Assembly (NCBI GenBank): GCA_910578855.1
Contig: CAJTRV010000047.1
Location: forward strand, 1-8,832
DNA: 8,832 nt
Direction of reading: 5' to 3'
Origin: an uncultured Bacilli bacterium
GTDB taxonomy: Bacteria > Bacillota_I > Bacilli_A > RF39 > UBA660
This document shows positions 1 through 5,836 of the stretch, in pieces. The notes under the pieces are model-generated. The model searched no databases. It was not told the origin of the DNA and saw nothing but the letters and a program-made list of their open reading frames with translations. The position numbers were made by a program, and so were the translations under genes. Positions within the stretch are counted from its first letter, which is position 1; each line of letters opens with the position of its first letter.

Positions 1-10
1 TTATATATAA

Positions 11-145
11 TATCCTAACTACTTACACACTTTTCTTGACATACCCGTTTTTTCTGTAACTTATACAGCTACTGGAGAAGCAAAAATTAATTATACAATT
101 GAATCAACACAAGGATTTCAATATAAAAATGGAAATTTTAGAAAT
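11..145 (+). other. In-frame upstream remnant of the 5'-truncated surface-protein gene
   Basis: The reading frame of the next gene stays open leftwards from position 145 to a TAA at 8-10. From about 56 onward it reads like genuine extracellular protein (for example TYTATGEAKINYTIES), so coding sequence continues upstream of the first possible start. No ATG, GTG or TTG occurs in frame between 11 and 145, so the natural start and probably a signal peptide have been lost. The break must lie at or left of about position 55, next to the repeat at 24-34. A TTGACA sits at 36-41, but no well-spaced -10 follows it. Confidence 0.6.
24..34 (+). repeat. Left copy of an 11-bp terminal direct repeat (candidate att)
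   Basis: TACACACTTTT here equals 8817-8827 exactly. The surrounding CTAAC-TAC-TTACACACTTT (15-33) also matches the complement of 8793-8808 except for three inserted bases, because the right end is itself palindromic. The repeat sits where the first gene loses its 5' end. It could mark an element end, or be chance in AT-rich DNA. Confidence 0.35.
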
Positions 146-1417
146 TTGTGTGATATGACTCAAAAGTTTAAACCAATTAATATTGCGGGGAAGGGAAATT
201 TTGGTATAGAACTTGGTGCTAATTTAACAGCATTAAAAAACTTTGATTTAGTAGGCTTTGATATTCAATCAGGACCAGCGTTTGATGTTACTTTAGAACC
301 TCGTTTAAATGAAAATCCTCCTCTAATTTGTGCTGATACGACATTATTTTTATATGCTAAATGGGAGTTAACACCTGATACTATGTTAGCTACATTTTTG
401 AAAAATGTATATAATTATGTGCTTGAAGAAAGTATATGGGATAAAAATAATAGTATATTTAGAAAAAATTATCATTTTGAAAACTGGAATTCTATTAATA
501 ATTGTACTTATGGTAGTGGTAAATTGGAAGGGCATGTGCATGATGTGTTAAATGATAGTGCTATTAGTGGAGCTGTAGTAGAAATATGGCAAGATGGAGA
601 TAAAAAAAATACAGTTAAAACTGATAATAATGGATATTATAAGTTTAGAGGGTTACTTCCTGGAACATACATTTTGAAAGTTAAAGCAAAAGGATATGAC
701 ATTCACGAACAAGAGTTTAATATTGTAAAAGGGGATACTACTTATTTATCATTAAAATTAAATATTAAGGATAACATTATAAATAAAAATGGTATACAAC
801 TAGAAGTCGGTAAAAGTTATAGATTCGAATGTCTTGTAGAAGATAAAACATTGATTAGTTGTCATAAAGAAGGTTCTACGATAGAATATTATATTAAACC
901 TAATATTTATAATGGTGTTTCTATGTCAAAAAATATGCAATTAGACGAAAATAACTCTTCTGATATATCTACATACCCTATACATATGCGGAAAGGTGAC
1001 CTTTTGGATATAAAGTTACTTTCAGGTGAATTAAAGTTTGTTTTAGATGAAAATTCAGATGGAGTAGAGGACGTAGATGATTTTTATAAATTTTTTAAAG
1101 TTACAGAATTAAATCATAATCCCCTAATGAAAATTAATTTAAGTGCAGGAGATGTAATATCTTTAGAAAATCCATCAATTACTGGTACTGAATGGAATAT
1201 TAGATATTACTTTGATGGAAATGAATTATTAGGATCTAGAACAGCAATGTATAATTATTGGGGTAATATTGAAGAAAAAAAATATGAACTAAATGGTAGA
1301 GAAGTGTTTGATGATTGTGTTGATGAAGGATGTACTCATACTATTACTATAAATAGAGGTACAGCGTTATTATATATGTGGTATGAAGATGCTAAAAAAT
1401 TAATTATTAATAAATAG
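146..1417 (+). CDS. Secreted-type protein with carboxypeptidase-regulatory/Cna-B-like domain, 5'-truncated
   Basis: The first possible start is the TTG at 146, which has only a weak upstream GGA; the real frame extends further left without a start, so this is probably the C-terminal part of a larger gene. Residues 126 to about 208 look like a carboxypeptidase-regulatory or Cna-B beta-sandwich: a G-x-V-x-D start, then TDNNGYYKFRGLLPGTYILKV, the usual signature of these surface-protein domains. An acidic D-E-N-S-D-G-V-E-D-V-D-D stretch from residue 301 resembles an EF-hand or dockerin calcium loop. There is no LPXTG motif and no C-terminal membrane anchor. An extracellular role is inferred from the domain type; without the 5' end, expression and export are doubtful, and it may be a pseudogene. 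Ligand and function cannot be told. It is followed after 80 bp by two more envelope-protein genes on the same strand. Confidence 0.7.
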   Translation: MCDMTQKFKPINIAGKGNFGIELGANLTALKNFDLVGFDIQSGPAFDVTLEPRLNENPPLICADTTLFLYAKWELTPDTMLATFLKNVYNYVLEESIWDKNNSIFRKNYHFENWNSINNCTYGSGKLEGHVHDVLNDSAISGAVVEIWQDGDKKNTVKTDNNGYYKFRGLLPGTYILKVKAKGYDIHEQEFNIVKGDTTYLSLKLNIKDNIINKNGIQLEVGKSYRFECLVEDKTLISCHKEGSTIEYYIKPNIYNGVSMSKNMQLDENNSSDISTYPIHMRKGDLLDIKLLSGELKFVLDENSDGVEDVDDFYKFFKVTELNHNPLMKINLSAGDVISLENPSITGTEWNIRYYFDGNELLGSRTAMYNYWGNIEEKKYELNGREVFDDCVDEGCTHTITINRGTALLYMWYEDAKKLIINK

Positions 1418-1497
1418 TATTCAAGAATGGAGAAAAGTTATTGTTAAGGAATCAATATATTATTTAGTTTTTCGTCTAATGGGAGAGGAGATGAACT

Positions 1498-1968
1498 ATG
1501 AACATACAAGTGGAAATGGGTACTAAAAACTTAAAGGTTTATTATATATTACTTATATATACAATTATTATGATATTTTTTAGCTTAATTATGTTCTTAA
1601 CATACATTAATGAAACTAAGAATTTTGTTAAAGTATCAGCTCGGATTGATGATTTAATTAAAGAGATTGGTGAAGTAGATGATGTTGATGGTTATCATAC
1701 GAGCATAACAAAATATGTTGTATATTCATATAGATATGAAGGAAAAACCTATGGATATAAACAAGAGGTTTTAACTTTTATTGGAAAAAAAGAGAATCAA
1801 AAAAAGACAATATATATAAATCCATTAAACCCTCTAAAAGTAAGAGATAGTATGAAATTCTATGGTACGCTATGTTTATTATTATTTCATGTAATTGTAA
1901 TGGTTATAATAACTTTGTATATATTAAAGCTAAAAAAGAGGGTAATTAAGTTAATATATAAATTTTAG
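1498..1968 (+). CDS. Two-TM membrane protein, DUF3592-like
   Basis: A 156-aa protein with two hydrophobic segments, about residues 14-37 and 121-144, flanking a polar domain. The domain carries YSYRYEGKTY (76-85) and TIYINPLNP (104-112). This pattern, a V-x-Y-x-Y-x-x-G-x-x-Y strand followed by a V-x-Y-x-P-x-x-P strand between two TM helices, is typical of DUF3592 membrane proteins, whose biochemical role is not established. The start is set by the ATG at 1498 behind a GGGAGAGGAG ribosome site at 1481-1490. It lies between the truncated surface protein and a lipoprotein with short gaps of 80 and 55 bp, so the three may be co-transcribed. No enzymatic motif is visible. The family call rests on pattern recognition only. 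Confidence 0.75.
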   Translation: MNIQVEMGTKNLKVYYILLIYTIIMIFFSLIMFLTYINETKNFVKVSARIDDLIKEIGEVDDVDGYHTSITKYVVYSYRYEGKTYGYKQEVLTFIGKKENQKKTIYINPLNPLKVRDSMKFYGTLCLLLFHVIVMVIITLYILKLKKRVIKLIYKF

Positions 1969-2023
1969 TGATTAATATATATGATAATATACTATTTATG
2001 AACAGATAAGTGAGGAATATAGA

Positions 2024-2656
2024 ATGAAAAAAATTGAAAAAATATTTTTTGTAGTAATTGCTATGGTATTATTTGTAGGATGTAGTAGTAACGGAGGTAA
2101 AGGTACCAAATTTAACAACGTTAATAATAAAGTTCAAGCATATTATGATAAAGTAAATAAAATGGTTGCAGATAAGGGGTATACTATAGAGGAAATATCT
2201 GCTTTAACGTCAGGGCAGGAAGTTGATAAAGCCTATGATAATGAAGTACTTATTAGATTTGGTAAAATTCAAGGATATTTATATGACGTTACTGAAGAAT
2301 GGAATGATGGTTTAATAGAAGGACCTATTGTTGATAAACGTACTGAGTATAGTATATTACCACCTGATAAAATACATGAAGAATATAAGGATTATTATGA
2401 GGATAATAAACACTTTAGTAAATATACAGTGCAATTATCTAAATATGTCATCTTTGATAGCTATTATGATAGTGATTTAGTTTCATGTTATTGGAAAAAC
2501 GTTGGAGATTTGCCAGAAACAGGAACATATTATTCTCCTCTTTCAGAGGAAGATAAACAAACTATACTTGAATTAAAAGATGATGTTACACAAGTATATG
2601 ATGAAACTTACACACAACTAAAATTGCCTAACTTATCTAAGGATAAAAAACAATAA
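2024..2656 (+). CDS. Putative lipoprotein of unknown function
   Basis: A 210-aa protein with a classical lipoprotein signal peptide: KKIEK n-region, hydrophobic core at residues 7-18 and lipobox LFVGC with Cys20 as the lipidation site. After cleavage it should be anchored to the outer face of the cytoplasmic membrane. The mature part begins with a short SSNGGKG linker and is rich in charged and aromatic residues (Tyr, Asp, Glu, Lys), with no domain I recognise. The ATG at 2024 follows a TGAGGA ribosome site at 2011-2016. Two hairpins with T-runs follow the stop codon, so this is the last gene of the left group. It could be a host envelope gene or cargo of the element. Confidence 0.8.
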   Translation: MKKIEKIFFVVIAMVLFVGCSSNGGKGTKFNNVNNKVQAYYDKVNKMVADKGYTIEEISALTSGQEVDKAYDNEVLIRFGKIQGYLYDVTEEWNDGLIEGPIVDKRTEYSILPPDKIHEEYKDYYEDNKHFSKYTVQLSKYVIFDSYYDSDLVSCYWKNVGDLPETGTYYSPLSEEDKQTILELKDDVTQVYDETYTQLKLPNLSKDKKQ

Positions 2657-2724
2657 TTATTTTAGTATAGTGTAATTAGATATAGAATTGAATTATTAAG
2701 ATATAATAATTGGTATACTCCATT

Positions 2725-2756
2725 AGAAAAGCAATCATTTATTTGATTGCTTTTCT
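2725..2756 (+). terminator. Rho-independent terminator after lipoprotein gene
   Basis: A perfect 13-bp stem (AGAAAAGCAATCA pairing with TGATTGCTTTTCT) around a 6-nt loop, followed by CTTT. It starts 69 bp after the lipoprotein stop codon. The A-rich left arm gives U-rich RNA on the opposite strand as well, so it may act in both directions. Confidence 0.8.
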
Positions 2757-2782
2757 CTTTGCTTATGTGATTACAAAACAAT

Positions 2783-2804
2783 AATATCTTTACCATAAGA
2801 TATT
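2783..2804. repeat. Short inverted repeat (8-bp arms)
   Basis: AATATCTT and AAGATATT flank the 6-nt loop TACCAT. It lies between two terminator hairpins and has no T-run of its own. It may simply be part of the termination region or a protein site. Confidence 0.5.
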
Positions 2805-2805
2805 G

Positions 2806-2843
2806 AAAAAGTGATAATCTAAACTGGTTTTATCACTTTTTTT
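2806..2843 (+). terminator. Second Rho-independent terminator
   Basis: A 12-bp stem (AAAAAGTGATAA with TTATCACTTTTT), a 12-nt loop and a run of seven T at 2837-2843. Together with 2725-2756 it insulates the left genes from the transfer-type operon to the right. Confidence 0.75.
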
Positions 2844-2903
2844 GTTGCTTCAATATATAAAATCAATTTTCTTATTTTACACCACACAAAAATGTTTTTT
2901 TAT

Positions 2904-2936
2904 GGGGCAAAATAGCGGTCAAATATCGGTATCACA
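2904..2936 (+). repeat. Three 11-bp tandem imperfect repeats (iteron-like)
   Basis: The units are GGGGCAAAATA (2904-2914), GCGGTCAAATA (2915-2925) and TCGGTATCACA (2926-2936). Units 1 and 2 share 8 of 11 bases; unit 3 is more degenerate, with 6 of 11 against unit 2. A further copy-like GGGGTCAAAAA is at 3006-3016. Spacing of about one helical turn suits cooperative binding by a small DNA-binding protein on one face of the DNA. The 102-aa protein of the downstream operon is a candidate binder. Confidence 0.45.
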
Positions 2937-2978
2937 AGGTGTAACCACCGCATATATTAAAATATAAAGGTTACACCT
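2937..2978. repeat. 10-bp inverted repeat, possible oriT element
   Basis: AGGTGTAACC at 2937-2946 and its exact complement GGTTACACCT at 2969-2978, separated by 22 AT-rich bases. It is directly next to the 11-bp tandem units and lacks a T-run, so it is unlikely to be a terminator. Inverted repeats of this kind are common at relaxase-recognised oriT sites; that use is inferred here. Confidence 0.6.
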
Positions 2979-3026
2979 CCAAATGCTATGGTATTACTGG
3001 CTTTAGGGGTCAAAAACAGATTAACA

Positions 3027-3032
3027 TATAAT
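3027..3032 (+). promoter_or_regulatory. Candidate -10 box for the transfer-type operon
   Basis: A perfect TATAAT whose last base is the first base of the 32-bp palindrome. There is no good -35 at normal spacing (TAGGGG at 3004-3009), so an activator or a different element may be needed. A protein bound to the palindrome would cover the transcription start. Confidence 0.4.
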
Positions 3033-3063
3033 GTCATAATATATATAAATATATATTATGACA
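3032..3063. promoter_or_regulatory. 32-bp near-perfect palindrome (operator or nic/cruciform site)
   Basis: Two 15-bp arms, TGTCATAATATATAT and ATATATATTATGACA, meet at a central AA. The arms match without error. It lies 33 bp before the start codon of the tyrosine-recombinase-like gene and directly after a TATAAT. The non-AT ends (TGTCA/TGACA) suggest a dimeric protein site, either an operator for autoregulation or part of the DNA-processing origin. There is no T-run, so it is not an intrinsic terminator. Confidence 0.65.
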
Positions 3064-3096
3064 CGCTCTTGATGTAACTTAGGGGAGAAGTTGTAA

Positions 3097-3909
3097 ATGA
3101 AGTATAACCTATTATCCAACTATAAGCTTTTTCTCGCCTCCCTCGGGCTTCGTCCTAACACGGTCAACACTTATTATAACCGTATGGCTAGGCTGTTAGA
3201 GGGGCATTATTTAATGAATGACTGTTCTAAGATAGACGTATCTAATCTAATTACTAAGCTAGCTCATATTTATTATAAAAACCAGTTTTCACAAAGCAAA
3301 AATGCCTTGCTTTATTTTTGTAAATGCTATCAAATCAGTATTACCAACAAACAGTTAAAGGACATTGAAAGGCTTCAACAACAAGCTAAGAAAAAATATC
3401 GAAAAGCAACCAAAGCAGAATATCCCAGAATTAAAAGAACCATTGACCGCTTAAAAAACAAAAAATTAAAGGTAAGTTTTTTAACCATGATTGAAACGGG
3501 ATTAAGGGTATCGGAGTTGTCACAAATCAAAATAGAAGATTGTCATATTTGTGATGAAAAAATTCGTTTTTCATTTATCGGTAAAGGTGGTAAAAAAGCA
3601 TTTTCAACTATTAATAAAAAAGATAATCTCCCTCTTTATGTGTGTTTAAAAGATACGATATATTATTATCGTGATAAGGGTTTAGACAATAAAAGGTTGT
3701 TTTATTCATCCCAATATCTACAACAGAAAGCCAAACTATATGGCTTTTCTTGTCTTGATTTAAGAAGAATATCCGCCAAATTAGAATATCAAAAAAGCAA
3801 ATCTAAACATCAGGTTAGAAACAAATTAAGACATGCCAAAATAAAAACAACTGATATCTATTTGAACAGTTCCGTCAAGATGAAAGATAAAACAAGAGGT
3901 GACTTATAA
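3097..3909 (+). CDS. Tyrosine-recombinase-fold protein, candidate TcpM-like relaxase
   Basis: A 270-aa protein with an N-terminal SAM-like core-binding region (about residues 1-95) and a C-terminal catalytic domain. Visible catalytic positions are Arg137 (ETGLRVSEL), Lys163 (GKGGK), Arg223 (LDLRR), His246 (KLRHAKIKTTDIYL) and Tyr255. The first His of the usual H-x-x-R box is Leu220, so the active site is atypical. The ATG at 3097 follows AGGGGAG at 3081-3087, and the stop overlaps the next start by one base. It precedes a 102-aa gene and an FtsK-type ATPase, matching the order expected for tcpM-tcpK-tcpA of pCW3-type plasmids, in which TcpM is a relaxase related to tyrosine recombinases. I therefore infer a relaxase at oriT rather than an integrase, also because a complete serine recombinase is present for integration. 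A Xer-like resolvase is the alternative. The first 100 bp of the gene are richer in G+C than the surroundings. Confidence 0.88.
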   Translation: MKYNLLSNYKLFLASLGLRPNTVNTYYNRMARLLEGHYLMNDCSKIDVSNLITKLAHIYYKNQFSQSKNALLYFCKCYQISITNKQLKDIERLQQQAKKKYRKATKAEYPRIKRTIDRLKNKKLKVSFLTMIETGLRVSELSQIKIEDCHICDEKIRFSFIGKGGKKAFSTINKKDNLPLYVCLKDTIYYYRDKGLDNKRLFYSSQYLQQKAKLYGFSCLDLRRISAKLEYQKSKSKHQVRNKLRHAKIKTTDIYLNSSVKMKDKTRGDL

Positions 3910-4217
3910 TGAGCTTGTTGGAATTTTTGCTTAAGGAATATCTTAGTATTGTGGCTAAGCTGGAAGCGACAGAAATAGTTGAAAATAATCGCATTGTTAT
4001 TGACCGTGACTATTTTAGAAATCTGCTTGAAAAATATCCCTACATTACATTCAGGGATAAAACAAAGGTTTACAAAGCCCTGAATTTAATCATTCATGAC
4101 AAGAACAATTACACTATGCCTTGCAAGGTAAAAGGAACAAGAAAAACAGTTAGAAAGGTTGTGATTAATTACAAAACATATCTTATCATCAAATCTTATT
4201 ATTATAAAAATATGTAG
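3909..4217 (+). CDS. 102-aa basic protein, candidate TcpK-like oriT-binding winged-helix protein
   Basis: A lysine-rich protein predicted to be mostly helical, with a C-terminal part (about residues 55-95) that could form two strands and a helix, as in a winged helix. The start overlaps the preceding stop (TAATG), with a GAGGTGA ribosome site at 3896-3902, so the two genes are translationally linked. Its place between a tyrosine-recombinase-fold gene and an FtsK-type coupling ATPase, and its length, match what I recall of TcpK, the small winged-helix accessory protein that binds the oriT region of pCW3. Sequence similarity was not tested; the call rests on context and general shape. It may bind the 11-bp repeats upstream of the operon. 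If that is wrong, it is an unrecognised small DNA-binding or hypothetical protein. Confidence 0.8.
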   Translation: MSLLEFLLKEYLSIVAKLEATEIVENNRIVIDRDYFRNLLEKYPYITFRDKTKVYKALNLIIHDKNNYTMPCKVKGTRKTVRKVVINYKTYLIIKSYYYKNM

Positions 4218-4234
4218 AGAAATGAGGAGAGATT

Positions 4235-5662
4235 ATGAAGAAAGAAAATCAAAGTTTGACCGATACATTAATTGAAGATGTATTCTATGTATTTGGCTGG
4301 TTAATCGGGAAAACAATTGGATCAATCTGGTATTACCTAAAAAAGGGGCTTAGTGTTGCCAAACATAACATAATTGTCCTGATTGGTTATATTTTTCTGA
4401 TACTGTTAATGTTTGCTTCGGGACAAATGATAATTTTTGGACTGTTAGTTATGATTGGAGTGGGAATATGGCAACATATTAAAGAAGCACCCATGAGGAA
4501 AATGGAAAACTATTTTAACGAGGTATTTATTAGTGTCGGGTTGCATTCTAATGATATAGTGCCTAGTTACTGTAGTGATGAAGATGTAAGTGAATATGCA
4601 AGTGCAGTTAAGTTTTACAGTCTTGTACCAATTAGTGAATGGCAAAAGAAAAAGGACAGTTTAGAAATGTACTTGAATGATAAAATACTTGATATTGTTC
4701 AGGACGTAAAAGACAACCGTTATATATGGTTAGTGATTGAAAGTAAACCATTGCCTAATATGATAGAGTGGGAAGAACGCTATTTAAATATTCTTGATGA
4801 TATATTAACAATAGGTATGACATATTTAGGGGTTATGGAGATTAATTTAGAAAAATATCCCCATGCTTTTATTGCTGGTGAAACGGGTAGCGGAAAATCC
4901 AATATCCTAAAATGCCTGATATATCAGGCATTGGAAAAAGGTTATGAGGTTATTTTGATTGATTTTAAGCGTGGGGTATCGTTTTCAGGATTTAAAGAAG
5001 ATGTACCGATTTATTATGATTATGAGGAAACAGTTAGCGTATTAAGTGATACAGTGGAGGAAACCAAAAAACGACTTGATTTGTTTAGAGAGTGTGGGGT
5101 TGAAAGCCTAAACGACTATAATAAAGTTGCACTAATACCATTAGAAAGAAAAATTATATTTATTGATGAACTAGCGGAGTTATTAAGCGTGAGAGATAAA
5201 GAAAAATCGAGAATTTTGTATGATAACATTGAAACCTTGACAAGGCTAAGCCGTTCGGTGGGGATACACTTGATTATGGGGATTCAGCGCCCTGACAGTA
5301 CGATTATTACGGGACAGATTAAAAGTAATGTTGCTTACCGAGTTTGTGGTCATTTTGCCGATAAGGAACCAAGTCGTATAATGCTGGGTAATGATAAAGC
5401 TAGTACAATTCCCAATATAAAGGGACGGTTTATTGTAAAAGATAATCAATTTTATGAGGTACAGAGTTTTTATTTTGATAATGCTTCATATAAGCCACGC
5501 AGGAGCACTTTGAATGAGTTTGATAATTCTATAGCTAGAGAGAAGAAACAAGCGTTAAATGATATAAAAACAGCTTCTGATGAAGCAGAAAACAAACAAC
5601 AAGCTAAGACATCAAAAACAATTGATTTTGATTTTGATGATGTTGAGAAAACTAGAGAATAA
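4235..5662 (+). CDS. FtsK/SpoIIIE-type DNA-translocating ATPase, TcpA-like coupling protein
   Basis: A 475-aa protein with two adjacent N-terminal TM segments (about residues 44-81) and an FtsK/SpoIIIE motor domain. Walker A is GETGSGKS at 215-222, Walker B is KIIFIDEL with Asp311-Glu312, and the family block HLIMGIQRPDSTIITG follows at about 345-360. Only one motor domain is present and there is no DNA-reading gamma domain, so it is not chromosomal FtsK. The size and topology fit the TcpA/Tn916 Orf21 class of coupling proteins, which bring processed DNA to the mating channel at the membrane. The C-terminal tail ends in an acidic FDFDD stretch (466-469) that could be a contact site; this is speculation. 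The ATG at 4235 follows GAGGAGA at 4224-4230. It closes the operon with the two preceding genes. No channel genes follow, so it would have to serve the transfer machinery of a helper element. Confidence 0.93.
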   Translation: MKKENQSLTDTLIEDVFYVFGWLIGKTIGSIWYYLKKGLSVAKHNIIVLIGYIFLILLMFASGQMIIFGLLVMIGVGIWQHIKEAPMRKMENYFNEVFISVGLHSNDIVPSYCSDEDVSEYASAVKFYSLVPISEWQKKKDSLEMYLNDKILDIVQDVKDNRYIWLVIESKPLPNMIEWEERYLNILDDILTIGMTYLGVMEINLEKYPHAFIAGETGSGKSNILKCLIYQALEKGYEVILIDFKRGVSFSGFKEDVPIYYDYEETVSVLSDTVEETKKRLDLFRECGVESLNDYNKVALIPLERKIIFIDELAELLSVRDKEKSRILYDNIETLTRLSRSVGIHLIMGIQRPDSTIITGQIKSNVAYRVCGHFADKEPSRIMLGNDKASTIPNIKGRFIVKDNQFYEVQSFYFDNASYKPRRSTLNEFDNSIAREKKQALNDIKTASDEAENKQQAKTSKTIDFDFDDVEKTRE

Positions 5663-5679
5663 AAAACTTAAAAAATTTG

Positions 5680-5701
5680 AAATCAAAGGTTTGATTTTTT
5701 T
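5680..5701 (+). terminator. Weak AT-rich terminator after the FtsK-type gene
   Basis: A short stem of about 7 bp (AAATCAA with TTGATTT) with a 4-nt loop runs straight into further T residues. It lies 18 bp after the stop codon. The stem has a single G-C pair, so termination may be leaky. Confidence 0.5.
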
Positions 5702-5743
5702 AGTGTTATAGATGTTGCTATATGCTTATTTATGATTTTGATA

Positions 5744-5758
5744 TGTGTTTAAAACACA
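5744..5758. promoter_or_regulatory. 15-bp palindrome upstream of the cargo promoter
   Basis: TGTGTTT and AAACACA flank a single central A. It ends 13 bp before the -35 box of the downstream promoter, a position suitable for an operator or activator site of the ADP-ribosyltransferase-like operon. The binding protein is unknown. Confidence 0.35.
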
Positions 5759-5771
5759 AATAAGGGTTGTC

Positions 5772-5800
5772 TTGCCTTTGGGTGTTAAATATGTTATATT
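5772..5800 (+). promoter_or_regulatory. Sigma-A-type promoter of the ART-like operon
   Basis: TTGCCT at 5772-5777, a 17-bp spacer and TATATT at 5795-5800, with an extended -10 TG at 5792-5793. The expected transcript start near 5807 gives a leader of about 30 nt before the ATG at 5837. It also argues against translation from the GTG at 5804. Confidence 0.65.
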
Positions 5801-5836
5801 TAAGTGGGAATAATAAACAAAGGGAGATTACTAACA

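Larger units (their letters stand above)
2657..3096. other. 440-bp non-coding region: terminators, repeats, candidate oriT
   Basis: No gene is visible here on either strand. In order it holds hairpins at 2725-2756, 2783-2804 and 2806-2843, three 11-bp tandem units at 2904-2936, an inverted repeat at 2937-2978, a TATAAT at 3027-3032 and a 32-bp palindrome at 3032-3063. The left third is transcription-termination DNA for the lipoprotein gene. The right two thirds sit directly upstream of the relaxase-like/coupling-protein operon, where an origin of transfer would be expected. No rep gene or partition locus is adjacent. Confidence 0.6.

Noticed and set aside
36..65. Promoter at the left junction (TTGACA at 36-41)
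   Set aside because: The -35 is perfect, but no acceptable -10 occurs at 16-18 bp; ACTTAT, CTTATA and TTATAC are all poor matches. These bases also lie inside the open coding-like frame.
2904..2978. CRISPR array or plasmid replication origin
   Set aside because: The repeats are too short and contiguous for CRISPR, and no replication initiator gene is present in the window.
2657..3096. Riboswitch or small RNA in the long non-coding region
   Set aside because: The hairpins are explained as terminators for the upstream gene or as DNA-level palindromes, and no known riboswitch core sequence is recognisable.
3097..3909. The tyrosine-recombinase-fold protein as the integrase of the element
   Set aside because: A complete serine recombinase with nearby terminal repeats already fills that role, the active site lacks a conserved His, and the gene is in an operon with a coupling-type ATPase. 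Not fully excluded.
4235..5662. Chromosomal FtsK/SpoIIIE
   Set aside because: It is much shorter, has two TM segments rather than about four, lacks the C-terminal gamma domain, and sits in a mobile-element operon.
5804..5836. GTG start that would add 11 residues to the ART-like protein
   Set aside because: It lies before the transcription start inferred from the promoter at 5772-5800 and has no ribosome site, whereas the ATG at 5837 has AGGGAGA at good spacing.
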